A DNA stretch of 64,000 bases from Pseudoalteromonas arabiensis (GTDB lineage Bacteria > Pseudomonadota > Gammaproteobacteria > Enterobacterales > Alteromonadaceae). Position numbers and translations under genes: made by a program. The notes below the pieces were generated by a model. That model had not been told where the DNA came from and searched no databases. It saw only the letters and a program-made list of their open reading frames with translations. The stretch covers positions 310,001 through 374,000 of the forward strand of contig NZ_LRUF01000008.1 in assembly GCF_001550155.1 (NCBI RefSeq). Reading direction: 5' to 3'. The stretch's first letter is position 1, and every line of letters starts with the position of its first letter. Positions 11,032 to 20,234 of this stretch are shown here, one piece after another.

Positions 11032-12260
11032 TATTGGTTTCCTTTTTTGTTCGCTAATAGCTGGTCTTTGAAGCTATCACCGTATTCAAGTGCAGGAAGA
11101 TTAAACCACTGGGCAAGGGTTTGACCTATGTCTGCAAAACTAGCTCGTTCTCCAAGCGGGGTGTTTGTCATCCCAGGTTGGTAAGCAAGTACTGGCACGT
11201 ATTCACGTGTATGGTCAGTGCCTGCTGCTGTTGGATCACATCCGTGATCGGCGGTGATAATTAACACATCATCACTATTTAGTTGATTTAAGATGGTCGG
11301 TAGATAGTCATCAAACTCTTTTAATGCTTTAGCATAGCCAACGGCATTACGGCGATGACCGTACTTTTCATCAAAATCAACTAAGTTTGTAAAAATCAAA
11401 CTATGCTCTGGTGCGCTTGCGATAACTTCTGAGGTTTTCTCAAGTAAGTTTATCAGCCCTGGCGCTTTGTGTTTTTGGGTGATGCCTTGGTGCGCATAGA
11501 TATCAGCAATTTTACCAATACTAATCACTTCACCGCCGTCTTGCGATAATTTATCAAGCAAGGTTGGCGACGGTGGCAGCACCGAATAGTCACGACGATT
11601 ACCGGTACGGGCAAAATCGTCACGGCTCGAACCCAAAAATGGCCGCGCAATCACTCTTCCTATGTTCATTTCATCAAGCAGCGCCCGTGCGATTTCGCAA
11701 ACCTGATAAAGTTTCTCCAGTCCAAATGATTCTTCGTGCGCGGCTATTTGAAACACGCTATCAACTGAGGTGTAGCAAATCGGCATACCGGTTTGCATGT
11801 GTTCTTCACCTAGTTGTTCTAAAATGGTTGTTCCTGAGGCATAGCAGTTACCCAAAATGCCAGGAATACCTGCACGAGCTATTAGCTCGTCCACAAATTC
11901 TTGTGGAAAACACGGCTGTGTATTTGGGAAGTAACCCCAATCAAATAACACAGGGACACCAGCCATTTCCCAGTGCCCTGAAGGCGTGTCTTTACCACTT
12001 GATAACTCTTTAGCGTAACCCCATGCGCCAACAGGTGCTTGGCGATCACTGACTAAACACGGTTCTTTACCAGCGGCTTCGCATGCATCGGCCAAACCTA
12101 AACGGGTAAGATTAGGTAGCGATAAGTGCTCACCAGTTTCTTCAGCATAAGCTTTGAGTAAATGAGCGAAAGTATTTGCGCCCACATCACCAAACTTGTC
12201 TGCGTCAGGTGCTGCGCCAATTCCTAGGCTATCTGCCATTAAGATAAGTGCTCTTGCCAT
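11031..12260 (-). CDS. deoB: Phosphopentomutase DeoB
   Basis: The enzyme interconverts (deoxy)ribose-1- and -5-phosphate and belongs to the alkaline phosphatase superfamily with two Mn ions. Metal-binding segments are visible: [16 protein letters not shown] at the start, [19 protein letters not shown] and the [15 protein letters not shown] region. The phosphorylated Thr lies in [11 protein letters not shown]. At 409 residues it matches the E. coli enzyme (407). GAGG stands seven bases before the ATG. The gene opens the deoB-deoD operon, divergent from udk-nupC. Confidence 0.96.
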   Translation of the reverse strand: MARALILMADSLGIGAAPDADKFGDVGANTFAHLLKAYAEETGEHLSLPNLTRLGLADACEAAGKEPCLVSDRQAPVGAWGYAKELSSGKDTPSGHWEMAGVPVLFDWGYFPNTQPCFPQEFVDELIARAGIPGILGNCYASGTTILEQLGEEHMQTGMPICYTSVDSVFQIAAHEESFGLEKLYQVCEIARALLDEMNIGRVIARPFLGSSRDDFARTGNRRDYSVLPPSPTLLDKLSQDGGEVISIGKIADIYAHQGITQKHKAPGLINLLEKTSEVIASAPEHSLIFTNLVDFDEKYGHRRNAVGYAKALKEFDDYLPTILNQLNSDDVLIITADHGCDPTAAGTDHTREYVPVLAYQPGMTNTPLGERASFADIGQTLAQWFNLPALEYGDSFKDQLLANKKGNQ

Positions 12261-12313
12261 GGGTACCTCGTTATCAATATGTGAATACTTTATATGCTCT
12301 TCGAATTTTTGGT

Positions 12314-12343
12314 ACAGGACATAAGTCCTGTTTCATAAAACAG
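12314..12343. promoter_or_regulatory. Two overlapping palindromes between deoB and udk
   Basis: ACAGGAC-ATAA-GTCCTGT (12314-12331) is a perfect 7+7 bp inverted repeat. It shares four bases with a second perfect repeat, CTGTTT-CATA-AAACAG (12328-12343). They sit 54 bp before deoB and about 110 bp before udk, as expected for operators controlling a divergent nucleoside regulon. The regulator is not known; I see no CytR or DeoR consensus I would trust. Confidence 0.5.
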
Positions 12344-12451
12344 AAACATTATAAATTTGCACCTCTGAGCGAAGCAAAAGAGATTAATCGTGTCTTTTTT
12401 GCTATTGTGATCTACCTAACAATGTTTCCTTCTGTGTGGGCGAGAACTTTA

Positions 12452-13081
12452 GTGACACGAACAATTATAGCTATTGCTGGCGCATCTGCGTCGGGCAAGT
12501 CTCTTTTTAGCAAGACAATTTATAACGAATTAGTCAATGAGCTTGAACCGGGCGCGATCGCAGTGATCGAAGAAGATGCTTATTACAAAGACCAGTCGCA
12601 TTTGCCGTTTGACCATCGAACGCAAACTAATTACGACCATCCTGATGCTTTCGAGCATGAGCTTATGCATGAGCATCTACTTCAATTACGCGCTGGAAAA
12701 TCAGTAGACGTACCAACTTATGACTATGCAATGCATACTCGCAGCGAAGAAACGCGCCGAGTTGCACCGGCAAAAGTACTTATCGTTGAAGGTATTTTGC
12801 TACTGAGTGATCCGGCACTCCGTAAAGAATTTGATATTAAGGTGTTTATTGATACACCATTAGATATCTGCCTTATGCGCCGTATGCAACGAGATATGGA
12901 GCAGCGTGGCAGAACATTACAGTCCGTTGTTGATCAATATCAAGCGACAGTGCGACCTATGTTTTATCAGTTTATTGAGCCATCAAAGCACAAAGCTGAT
13001 CTCGTAGTCACACGCGGCGGTATGAATCGCGTTGCCATTGATATAATTAAAAGTAAAATAAAATATTTACTGCAACAATAA
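12452..13081 (+). CDS. udk: Uridine/cytidine kinase
   Basis: The protein phosphorylates uridine and cytidine with GTP or ATP. It shows the P-loop GASASGKS, the substrate segments EDAYYKDQSHL and TNYDHPDAFEH, VLIVEGILLL, DTPLDICLMRRMQRD and VRPMFYQFIEPSKHKAD. I place the start at GTG 12452, giving 209 residues beginning MTRTIIAIAG, close to the 213 of E. coli Udk. A longer open frame from 12248 would cover the promoter region and has no similarity to the family. The exact start codon remains uncertain because the Shine-Dalgarno is weak. nupC follows by 18 bp, so uptake and phosphorylation are coupled. Confidence 0.93.
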   Translation: MTRTIIAIAGASASGKSLFSKTIYNELVNELEPGAIAVIEEDAYYKDQSHLPFDHRTQTNYDHPDAFEHELMHEHLLQLRAGKSVDVPTYDYAMHTRSEETRRVAPAKVLIVEGILLLSDPALRKEFDIKVFIDTPLDICLMRRMQRDMEQRGRTLQSVVDQYQATVRPMFYQFIEPSKHKADLVVTRGGMNRVAIDIIKSKIKYLLQQ

Positions 13082-13099
13082 CAACGGGAAATAGTCAGT

Positions 13100-14323
13100 A
13101 TGACAACATTTATGAGCTTAGTAGGCATTGTTATGCTACTAGCCATTGCTTTTGCGGCCTCAACAAACCGTAAAGCAATTAATTTAAGAACTGTGGGCAT
13201 CGCCTTTTTACTTCAAGTGTTAATTGGTGGCTTTGTCTTGTTCTTCGAGGTGGGCAAAAACGTACTGGCAAGTATGTCACGAGGCGTGTCATCGGTCATT
13301 GGTTATGCTAATGACGGTATAGGCTTTTTATTTGGCTCACTGGCATCGCAAGATACCTTAGGGTTTATTTTTGCGATACAAGTATTGCCCGTTATTGTGT
13401 TCTTTTCAGCACTCGTTGCTGTGTTGTATCACATTGGGGTGATGGATTGGATAATCAAGATTCTAGGCGGTGGCTTACAAAAGCTATTGAAAACCTCGCG
13501 CCCTGAGTCGCTTTCTGCAACCGCCAATATTTTTGTTGGCCAAACAGAAGCACCATTAATTGTTAAACCATTTATTGCCAGCATGACTAAGTCTGAGCTG
13601 TTTGCGGTAATGGTCGGTGGCTTGGCTACCGTAGCAGGCTCCGTTATGGCAGGTTATGTAACGATTGGTGTAGAGCTTAAATACTTAATTGCAGCCAGCT
13701 TTATGGCGGCACCGGGTGGCTTCTTAATGGCAAAAATGATTGTGCCAGAGACCGAAACACCCAAAGAAGATTTAGCTGATTTAGACGTACAAGAAGAAAA
13801 ACCGGTTAACGTAATTGATGCTGCTGCATCAGGTGCCGCAAACGGTATGCATCTGGCACTTAATGTAGGTGCGATGTTACTTGCTTTCGTAGCACTTATT
13901 GCACTTCTAAATGGGTTATTAGGCGGTCTTGGTGGTTGGTTTGATCATCCAACATTAACGCTTCAGGAAATTTTAGGTTACGTATTCGCACCGGTTGCAT
14001 GGTTATTAGGTGTACCTTGGGACGAAGCAGTAATCGCAGGCAGTTTTATAGGTCAAAAGGTTGTAGTTAACGAATTCGTTGCTTACCTCGACTTTATTAA
14101 TTATCGCGATACGTTAAGTGCGCACACACAAGCGATTGTCACATTCGCGTTATGTGGGTTTGCTAACTTATCATCGATAGCAATTTTACTAGGTGGATTA
14201 GGCGGTATGGCGCCTAGTCGGCGAAAGGATATCGCACGCTTAGGGCTCAGAGCAGTGTTAGCAGGATCTATGGCTAACCTCATGAGTGCAGCAATTGCAG
14301 GTTTTTTCCTCTCGCTAGCTTAG
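13100..14323 (+). CDS. nupC: Concentrative nucleoside transporter (CNT family), NupC-like
   Basis: This 407-residue inner-membrane protein imports nucleosides with an ion gradient. Family motifs are [13 protein letters not shown] near residue 150, the repeated Ala/Gly-rich helices ([33 protein letters not shown]), [14 protein letters not shown] [34 protein letters not shown] and [21 protein letters not shown]. These form the two inverted transport repeats. It is the second gene of udk-nupC, with GGGAAA before the ATG, and ends at a terminator. Confidence 0.93.
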   Translation: MTTFMSLVGIVMLLAIAFAASTNRKAINLRTVGIAFLLQVLIGGFVLFFEVGKNVLASMSRGVSSVIGYANDGIGFLFGSLASQDTLGFIFAIQVLPVIVFFSALVAVLYHIGVMDWIIKILGGGLQKLLKTSRPESLSATANIFVGQTEAPLIVKPFIASMTKSELFAVMVGGLATVAGSVMAGYVTIGVELKYLIAASFMAAPGGFLMAKMIVPETETPKEDLADLDVQEEKPVNVIDAAASGAANGMHLALNVGAMLLAFVALIALLNGLLGGLGGWFDHPTLTLQEILGYVFAPVAWLLGVPWDEAVIAGSFIGQKVVVNEFVAYLDFINYRDTLSAHTQAIVTFALCGFANLSSIAILLGGLGGMAPSRRKDIARLGLRAVLAGSMANLMSAAIAGFFLSLA

Positions 14324-14411
14324 AAACTTAATGAGATGAGCCGTAGTTGCAAAACAATAGGATAGAACTTTAAGGGGTTAAAGGTCTATCTGACTTGAAC
14401 GATACTTCACC

Positions 14412-14431
14412 AAGGGCCGCAAGGCCCTTTT
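14412..14431 (+). terminator. Terminator of udk-nupC
   Basis: AAGGGCC, a short GCAA loop and GGCCCTTTT make a compact hairpin about 90 bp past nupC. Confidence 0.7.
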
Positions 14432-14480
14432 ATCGTTTTATGTGCTAAGATTTAAATACTAAGTCTTTTTAAGTACATAA

Positions 14481-15212
14481 ATGAAATACTCTCTATTTTT
14501 ATTCACCTTATTATGTATAAGTTGGTCTGCGCGTAGTGAACCGGCCTTAACGGTCGTGACCGAACTCTCCCCTCCCAATCAAACTTTAATAAATAACCAA
14601 GTTTCAGGCGACAGTACGCAGCTTGTGAAGGCGATATTTGCCAAAGCTGAATTAACAGCCAATATTGAGGTTTATCCATGGGCACGTGCTTATAAGATGG
14701 CGTTAAAAAAGCCACATACGTTTATTTTTAGCATGGCTAAAACACCTGAGCGAGAAAATAAATTCGAGTGGATTGGGGCAGTGGCAACCTATCAAATGGG
14801 GTTTGTAAAGCTCACCCAACGCGCTGATATTAATATAACAACAAGCGAACAGGCAAAGCAGTATAAAGTCGCTGTTCAACGAGATGACCTGTCAGCCAAA
14901 CAACTTTCGGAGCGAGGCTATACAATCATATACACTTCAGATATAACCCGTTCTTACCAATTACTCATATCTGGCAAAGTCGACCTAATCGTTGATGATA
15001 AAAACTATATCGCAGCAATGGCAGAGCAATTAGCACAAGACGAACAAAATTTTACCTTTGCTCATTCTATCGACTTCTTAGCCATGAAAGGCTACCTTGC
15101 AGCCAATAAGAATACAGATCCACGTTACATTAAAGCACTGAAAGATGCTTTTGAAGATGTAGCAAAGAGCGAAACTTATCGTAAAGTGATGATGCTAACT
15201 GAATACAATTAG
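14481..15212 (+). CDS. Orphan periplasmic solute-binding protein (SBP_bac_3 type)
   Basis: The 243-residue protein has a signal peptide (MKYSLFLFTLLCISWSARS) and one bilobed type II binding fold as in amino-acid ABC receptors. Conserved pieces are LTVVTELSPPNQ, YPWARAYKMALKK, FIFSMAKTPERENKFEWIG, YKVAVQRDD, VDLIVDDKNY and a C-terminal RYIKALKDAFEDVAKSETYRKVM helix. No permease or ATPase is adjacent, as for many such proteins in marine Alteromonadales, so transport cannot be assumed. Its stop overlaps that of a convergent paralogue by four bases. Confidence 0.8.
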   Translation: MKYSLFLFTLLCISWSARSEPALTVVTELSPPNQTLINNQVSGDSTQLVKAIFAKAELTANIEVYPWARAYKMALKKPHTFIFSMAKTPERENKFEWIGAVATYQMGFVKLTQRADINITTSEQAKQYKVAVQRDDLSAKQLSERGYTIIYTSDITRSYQLLISGKVDLIVDDKNYIAAMAEQLAQDEQNFTFAHSIDFLAMKGYLAANKNTDPRYIKALKDAFEDVAKSETYRKVMMLTEYN

Positions 15213-15973
15213 TGCTGACCGACTAAGTACTCGTTTGTTAGCTTGTCTAATTTACCTTGTTTCATCAGCTTTTGGTAACTGATTTGAAATTGCTCAACAA
15301 TTTCTTTAGGCATATTTTTATTTAACGCTAAAAAATTACCCGTTGTATTGTTAAGTGGTAATTCTATTAGCTTTACAACTTCTTGACCTGCATAGCCGTA
15401 TTGCATAAGTTGATAATGGAAGGATAATTCTGAGCCGATAATAAGGTCGAGCTTTCCCTTAAAAAATAAGTTAATGCATTCATAATAATGGCTAAATTTA
15501 AGCAGATTCTGCTCGCTTTCAAAACCAATATTTTCTACAAACTGCTCATAAATACTGTCTCTCACCACCCCAAGAGTATAATCTTTCACTTCCGATAAAT
15601 CTCGGGGGTTAACTTGCGAGTTCGACTTTAAACGATAAAAATAGTTACGAGATGAAGCCATAGGCCCAATCCAATTGAAGAAGGGCTCTCTATCAGGGAT
15701 ACGGGCTGTAGACACAAGCCCTGCCATCGGTTCTTCTTGCGCTAAGTGATAGGCTCTTGACCAAGGCAATAGCACAAATCTACACTCGATATTGGCATCC
15801 ACGCACATTGCGCTTACAAAGCGAAGATTAATGCCTTCCAAGTGCCCTTTGTTAGAGAAGTTATAAGGGGGAAACTGCTCAGTATAGATGGTCACACTAT
15901 GCTTGGCGTACACTATCGGAGCAATGCCCAAACACGTTAATAGAAGATATCTAAAAATGATTAAAACACCCAA
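15209..15973 (-). CDS. Second orphan periplasmic solute-binding protein (SBP_bac_3 type)
   Basis: About 254 residues with a hydrophobic leader (LLLTCLGIAPIVYA) and the same family pattern as its convergent neighbour: TIYTEQFPPYNF, LPWSRAYHLAQEEP, LVSTARIPDREPFFNWIG, YTLGVVRDSIYE, KLDLIIGSEL. The two are related but clearly diverged. The start is uncertain: the frame opens with TTG at 15973, there is no convincing Shine-Dalgarno and no ATG before the leader. The ligand is unknown; acidic or aromatic amino acids or peptides are possible. Confidence 0.75.
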   Translation of the reverse strand: MGVLIIFRYLLLTCLGIAPIVYAKHSVTIYTEQFPPYNFSNKGHLEGINLRFVSAMCVDANIECRFVLLPWSRAYHLAQEEPMAGLVSTARIPDREPFFNWIGPMASSRNYFYRLKSNSQVNPRDLSEVKDYTLGVVRDSIYEQFVENIGFESEQNLLKFSHYYECINLFFKGKLDLIIGSELSFHYQLMQYGYAGQEVVKLIELPLNNTTGNFLALNKNMPKEIVEQFQISYQKLMKQGKLDKLTNEYLVGQH

Positions 15974-16030
15974 ATACGACGACTGAATTAACTATAGGAA
16001 TGTTAATGCTCTCAGTCAATTTTTAGACAT

Positions 16031-16056
16031 AAAAAAAGCAAGCCGTAGCTTGCTTC
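16031..16056 (-). terminator. Terminator of the cold-shock gene
   Basis: On the minus strand AAGCAAGC, loop TACG and GCTTGCTT are followed by seven T. Confidence 0.85.
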
Positions 16057-16083
16057 TTCTTAATCATTACTTTTCAGTAAGAA

Positions 16084-16293
16084 TTATAACGGAGTGATGT
16101 TATCCGCTTGAGGACCTTTTTGACCTTGTGAAAGAGTGAACTCTACACGTTGGCCTTCAGCTAAAGTTTTGAAACCGTCGCTTTTGATTGCGCTGAAGTG
16201 TGCGAATACGTCTGGGCCATTTTCTTGCTCGATGAAACCAAAACCTTTAGATTCGTTAAACCACTTAACTGTACCTGATACGATGTTAGACAT
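16084..16293 (-). CDS. Cold-shock domain protein (CspA family)
   Basis: A 69-residue single cold-shock domain. RNP1 (KGFGFI) and RNP2 (DVFAHFSAI) are intact, with the usual [15 protein letters not shown] beginning and GPQADNITP end. It binds single-stranded RNA or DNA as an RNA chaperone. It is monocistronic with a strong terminator. Which of the several Csp paralogues this is, and whether it is cold-induced, cannot be told. The 200 bp upstream hold no gene I can support. Confidence 0.95.
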   Translation of the reverse strand: MSNIVSGTVKWFNESKGFGFIEQENGPDVFAHFSAIKSDGFKTLAEGQRVEFTLSQGQKGPQADNITPL

Positions 16294-16496
16294 AGTATTA
16301 TTCCTGATATAAAAAAATTAAACATGCCCTAGATGGGCGGGTGTAGCAAAAAATGAGATGGTACTTAAAAACTTCAGGACGGTACTACAAGTATTACTTA
16401 TACAACAACGAAATAAAGATTTATTAATTACACGCTTTCTTTCTAGCTGGGGCCCACTATATAGAGTTAAGAAGATAAGTCAAATACTATCGACAA

Positions 16497-17201
16497 TTAA
16501 AATTCAAACTCTAGTGCTAAACGAAAACTATGATCTTTGCCTGATTGAGTTAATTCACTTATGAACCCCGCTTCCCATTTTAGTTGATGCTTAGGACTAA
16601 AGCGATGCAAACCAATAAAACCGGGGCCTATGCCGAAAAAGTCTTCCCCCGCATAAATTTCAATAGAGGGTTGAAACTCAGAGCGGTAGCGATAGCGATA
16701 CTGGGCACGAAACTCGCTTTCCCATTCATTTTCAATATCAGCTCCCCACTCATAAACTAAAAAAGCATTCAACGTTAAGCTGGTGCGGCCAAACTCTTTC
16801 TCCCACAGAAAACCACTTGTCGCTTCATATGCATCTAAAGTGTGCTGTTTTTCAAGCTCAAATAATGCGCCCCAATCTGCCCATAAGCGACCTTGCTCTA
16901 CTAGCTGCCAACGCAGTTCAAGCTCATAAGAAGCGAGACCAAAATCACCATTGTCATCACGCTCTCCTACTACATATCCCTCTAAACTCATAGTATCGTT
17001 AATTGCACCACCAAAACCGGCACGCTGAGCCAGCACATTACCTGAATCAGTTTGCCTTGATACAAGTCGCCATTCAACTTCTCGCTCAAAGGGAAGCACA
17101 TAGGGGTGATATACTTTATCAACCACCATACCATCGGCATACGCGACTTGGCTAATGCCTGCTAATAGCAAGCAACTTAAGCTAATAATTAAGAACCGCA
17201 T
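16497..17201 (-). CDS. Predicted outer-membrane beta-barrel protein, last gene of the nine-gene operon
   Basis: The 234-residue protein has a signal peptide ending near AYA. After it come alternating amphipathic strands rich in Tyr, Trp, Arg and Glu (VEWRLVSRQ, SLEGYVVGERDD, YELELRWQLVEQGRLWADW, TSLTLNAFLVYEWG, FRAQYRYRYRSEFQPSIEIYAG), ending in LALEFEF with a terminal Phe, the usual signature for Bam assembly. It looks like an 8-12 strand barrel. It overlaps the FTR1-like gene by 13 bases, so it is part of that unit. No TonB box or plug domain is seen. It may be a diffusion channel for the metal or product handled by the operon; that role is inferred. Confidence 0.7.
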   Translation of the reverse strand: MRFLIISLSCLLLAGISQVAYADGMVVDKVYHPYVLPFEREVEWRLVSRQTDSGNVLAQRAGFGGAINDTMSLEGYVVGERDDNGDFGLASYELELRWQLVEQGRLWADWGALFELEKQHTLDAYEATSGFLWEKEFGRTSLTLNAFLVYEWGADIENEWESEFRAQYRYRYRSEFQPSIEIYAGEDFFGIGPGFIGLHRFSPKHQLKWEAGFISELTQSGKDHSFRLALEFEF

Positions 17202-17935
17202 ACTGGCTCCTCTATCTTTTTAATTTTTAAAACACGCACCAAGGCGATAAATGTAACTGCTGCAATCACATATACCCAAAGCGCAGTTTTACTGGGTGTT
17301 GCTTCGTAGCCTGCTAAAGCTTTTAATACACGGCCAAGCTCTGAGTTTTCGACTAAAAACCCACGCCAATCTAAATAATTTGCGGTCACGTCAATTAAGT
17401 CGACCTGACTTGCTAAATCAAGAAGTACCAATAACTTTGCCGTTGCATTTAAAGCTAACAACACAATCAAAGACTGCACGCCAGCACGTCTAACAATACT
17501 TTCCAGTAAAAAGAACAGTAACACCCCAAAACTAATACAAATACCAACACCTAAAAAGGTACCGAGTATTAAAGGCTCTGCGGTGTCTTTGCTATGCCAA
17601 AAACTCACTAAATAAATCATGTAATGGCTTAAATACAAGGTCATGGTAGCAATCAATGCGACCGCTGCTGCATGACTACGCTGCTGACAGCTAATTAACG
17701 CGGCAACATAAACCATGACACATAGCAGCATTTGCAGAAACTCTAAGCCACGATGGTCAAATAACTGGCTCACCCACGCAGCGCCTTGCACGAACACTAG
17801 GCTCACGAGGATACCAAAGACAGCATAAATACTGAGCTGGCGTTGATTTAAAGGCACAATCAAACTCAATAACACAGCTAAAATCACCACGGGCAGAAGT
17901 TGATTAATACTCATCAGTAAACTAGTTATCAGCAT
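17189..17935 (-). CDS. FTR1-like membrane permease lacking REXXE iron motifs
   Basis: The 248-residue protein has about seven hydrophobic helices and a C-terminal part typical of FTR1/EfeU permeases: a GTFLGVGICISFGVLLFFLL helix, then VENSELGRVLKALAGYEATPS (about 195-215), which matches the family's Leu-x-x-Leu-x-GY-x-x-x-PS loop, then a last helix. In FTR1, helices 1 and 4 carry REXXE motifs that bind iron. Here the equivalent positions seem to read NQLLP (11-15) and SHYMI (103-107). A remaining HRGLE sits at 61-65 but aligns with another segment. It may therefore have lost ferric transport or moved to another ion. It overlaps both neighbours and follows a cupredoxin, the usual partner of FTR1. 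Confidence 0.7.
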   Translation of the reverse strand: MLITSLLMSINQLLPVVILAVLLSLIVPLNQRQLSIYAVFGILVSLVFVQGAAWVSQLFDHRGLEFLQMLLCVMVYVAALISCQQRSHAAAVALIATMTLYLSHYMIYLVSFWHSKDTAEPLILGTFLGVGICISFGVLLFFLLESIVRRAGVQSLIVLLALNATAKLLVLLDLASQVDLIDVTANYLDWRGFLVENSELGRVLKALAGYEATPSKTALWVYVIAAVTFIALVRVLKIKKIEEPVCGS

Positions 17936-18269
17936 TATCTACCTCCGTAGCAACAACAGTTCCTCGGGCAGTATTAGGCGAAAACTCCCCAAAAAAATCA
18001 TATCGGCCAGGGCTTAACGGGCCGATATAAATGACACTCGTGCGGCTAGGGTAAAGTACTTTTTCACGGTTTAAGTCGAAACTATCGAACTCTTCCGGAG
18101 TATCATCTTGATTTTCGATTAAGAGTCGTAGCTTTTTATTGGCAGGTACTTTAATTTCAGCGGGGTAAAATAGATGATCTTTTAAGATCAACTTGTACTC
18201 TTTGGCATAGGCGAGCCAAGACGACATACATAGTAGCAACATAGAAAGTGCCAGAATCCATTTATTCAC
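17922..18269 (-). CDS. Periplasmic cupredoxin-like protein (FTR1 partner type)
   Basis: A 115-residue protein with a signal peptide (ALSMLLLCMSSWLAYA) and one cupredoxin-fold domain. The pattern DHLFYPAEIKVPANKKLRLL, then DDTPEEFDSFDLNREKV, then GPLSPGRYDFFGEFSPNTARG is that of the cupredoxins found next to FTR1 permeases and in EfeO. Cys is absent from the mature domain, so a blue-copper type 1 site is not expected; metal may be bound by His, Glu and Asp of the DH and EEFDSFDLNREK segments. It overlaps the kinase gene by eight bases and the permease gene by fourteen. It probably presents or oxidises a metal in the periplasm. Confidence 0.8.
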   Translation of the reverse strand: MNKWILALSMLLLCMSSWLAYAKEYKLILKDHLFYPAEIKVPANKKLRLLIENQDDTPEEFDSFDLNREKVLYPSRTSVIYIGPLSPGRYDFFGEFSPNTARGTVVATEVDNADN

Positions 18270-19572
18270 TAACCTCTCCTTGCATAAAGGAGACGATCAC
18301 TCGTAAACCACCGAGATGGCTATCAGCAAGTGTAATATCAGCGTTGTAAATCGATACTATATGTTCGACAATAGCCATACCAAGCCCAGCTCCTTGCTCA
18401 CCGGATGGGTGTTTATCGCCACCCACGCGGTAAAAACGGTTAAAAATGCGCTGCTTTTGAGCTTCATCAATACCTGGACCCGAGTCATCAATTTGCCAGA
18501 TAAAACGATTGTTTTCGGTTTTCAGAGTAATACCTATTTCTCCCACAGCTGGGGTATATTTTATGGCGTTACTCAGTAAATTACCAAACAAAGTGACTAA
18601 GGTGAATTCATCTCCAGCAATAACAAAGTCATCACCATCAATGCTAATGCTATGCTCTTTTTCGTCTATACGATCATAAAGTTGTGCGACAACGTGCTGG
18701 CTAATTTCTAACACCGATACAGGACTAAATTGTGCCTGCCATTGCTCTGGATAAGTACGCCCTAAAATCAACATCTGTTCAACAATATTACTTAGTTTAT
18801 CAACCCCTTTTTCCATCGCATTAAGTTCTACACTATCAACCCCCTGAGCGAGTAAATTATGTACATTGATTTTTAAACTACTGAGCGGCGTGCGTAGTTC
18901 ATGGGCCGCATCTGAAGCGAAAAAGCGTTCTCGTAAATAGGCACTTTCAACACGTTTAAATAAATCGTTTAAGCGGCTAATTACAGGTTTAATTTCTTGT
19001 TCTGGGGTTTGCCAAGGAATCGCCGTAAAGTCATTTGCTTGACGATGTTTTAATTGATTAGATAATCGAGTCAGTGGCGCAAGCCCTTGTTTTACAAAAA
19101 CACTAATAAGCACTGCTAGAATTGGCACGCTCCATAACAGCGGCGTCATGGCCGACAAAATCACGGTTTCGGTTAGTGCCACACGCTTACTTAGAGGCTC
19201 AGCAATAAGCACCCGCTTATTGCCTTCACTTAAACGAAACACTTTGACTCGTTGCCCTGCCAGATTCTCAACACTAAACCCAGTTTGCCACTGACTTTTA
19301 TTGATTGGATAATGCTGCAATGACTTTGAGCTTGAAGCCAAGCTACCATCAACCCACACCTGAAATAATAACTGCGGTAAATCACTTGTATAGGCAGGAG
19401 TTTCTTTACTTAGAGGTTGTTCAATCAAGACATGCGCCAGCGTAACTAGCTCGTTATCAAGCAGTGCTTCAGCCTGATTCATGCTTTCACGGTAACCTTT
19501 AGTAAAAGCCAAAAAGCAGGTTAAGATCACCATCGACAAGATAAGTAAGGTCAGTCTTTTACGGATTGACAC
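18262..19572 (-). CDS. Membrane sensor histidine kinase (QseC/BqsS type)
   Basis: The 436-residue kinase has two membrane helices (about 8-24 and 140-160) around a periplasmic sensor of about 115 residues. The HAMP-like linker (GLAPLTRLSNQLKHR) is followed by the H box DAAHELRTPL (His224), N box LLSNAIKYTP, G1 DDSGPGIDE, F box FNRFYRVGG and G2 GAGLGMAIVEHI. The sensor begins with YRESMNQAE; the canonical RExxE iron motif reported for the Fe(II) sensor BqsS is not present exactly, but Arg-Glu is there. It directly follows its regulator with a one-base overlap. Confidence 0.9.
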   Translation of the reverse strand: MSIRKRLTLLILSMVILTCFLAFTKGYRESMNQAEALLDNELVTLAHVLIEQPLSKETPAYTSDLPQLLFQVWVDGSLASSSKSLQHYPINKSQWQTGFSVENLAGQRVKVFRLSEGNKRVLIAEPLSKRVALTETVILSAMTPLLWSVPILAVLISVFVKQGLAPLTRLSNQLKHRQANDFTAIPWQTPEQEIKPVISRLNDLFKRVESAYLRERFFASDAAHELRTPLSSLKINVHNLLAQGVDSVELNAMEKGVDKLSNIVEQMLILGRTYPEQWQAQFSPVSVLEISQHVVAQLYDRIDEKEHSISIDGDDFVIAGDEFTLVTLFGNLLSNAIKYTPAVGEIGITLKTENNRFIWQIDDSGPGIDEAQKQRIFNRFYRVGGDKHPSGEQGAGLGMAIVEHIVSIYNADITLADSHLGGLRVIVSFMQGEVSE

Positions 19573-20231
19573 TAGCGTTTACCCACCACATAACCAATAC
19601 CGCGCAGGGTTTTAATAAATTCTTTCGGGAATTTTTTACGCAAGTGATGAATATGTACTTCGATGGTATTTGACCCCACCTCTTCGCCCCACTCATAGAG
19701 CTTATTCTCTAACTGCTGTTTTGATTGCACGCGGCCTTGATTTTCGAGCAACGCTTTGAGTAACATAAACTCTTTACGCGGCAAGTTCACCGGCTCTTTT
19801 TGAAAACTCACGGTAAAAGCTGCGGTGTCCATTTCAACATCACCGACTTTTAAAGTGCTAGTTTGTGCTTGGGTAAGACGCCTGCTGGCAACCCGAAGGC
19901 GTGCAAATAACTCAGCGGGATCAAACGGTTTTGCAAGATAATCATCAGCACCTAAATCGAGTCCCATCACTTTATCGTCGATACTACCCCTAGCAGTTAA
20001 AATCACCACAGGCAGGTTTTTACGGTGCTTTTTGATGTGCTTTAGAATGTCGATGCCATCACCATCTGGTAGTCCTAAGTCTAGGACTACCAGCTCAATT
20101 TCATCGTTTTGCAGCCATTGCATCGCTGACTTAACGGTCGAACTATGTTCAACACTATAACCTTGTTGACGCAAAGAACGGCATAGGCCTTCTGCCACTA
20201 AGTGATCGTCTTCAACGAGCAATAAATGCAT
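19572..20231 (-). CDS. OmpR-family response regulator (QseB/PmrA/BqsR type)
   Basis: A 219-residue regulator. The receiver has the acidic pair EDD, the phosphoacceptor Asp51 in VVLDLGLPDGDG, Thr in ILTAR and Lys in LAKPFDP. The winged helix ends with GSNTIEVHIHHLRKKF and IKTLRGIGYVVG, closest in my reading to QseB and PmrA. Regulators of this group bind TTAAG direct repeats, and a TTAAG-N6-TTAAG site lies before the first gene of this operon. It is cotranscribed with the kinase and with the enzymes upstream, so the operon probably controls itself. Confidence 0.92.
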   Translation of the reverse strand: MHLLLVEDDHLVAEGLCRSLRQQGYSVEHSSTVKSAMQWLQNDEIELVVLDLGLPDGDGIDILKHIKKHRKNLPVVILTARGSIDDKVMGLDLGADDYLAKPFDPAELFARLRVASRRLTQAQTSTLKVGDVEMDTAAFTVSFQKEPVNLPRKEFMLLKALLENQGRVQSKQQLENKLYEWGEEVGSNTIEVHIHHLRKKFPKEFIKTLRGIGYVVGKR

Positions 20232-20234
20232 AAC

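Noticed and set aside
12248..12451. N-terminal extension of udk
   Set aside because: It would cover the promoter region and overlap the deoB start; family members begin right before the P-loop strand.
16358..16564. 68-codon plus-strand frame upstream of the cold-shock gene
   Set aside because: No ribosome site, no recognisable protein, and it runs into the antisense of the barrel gene.
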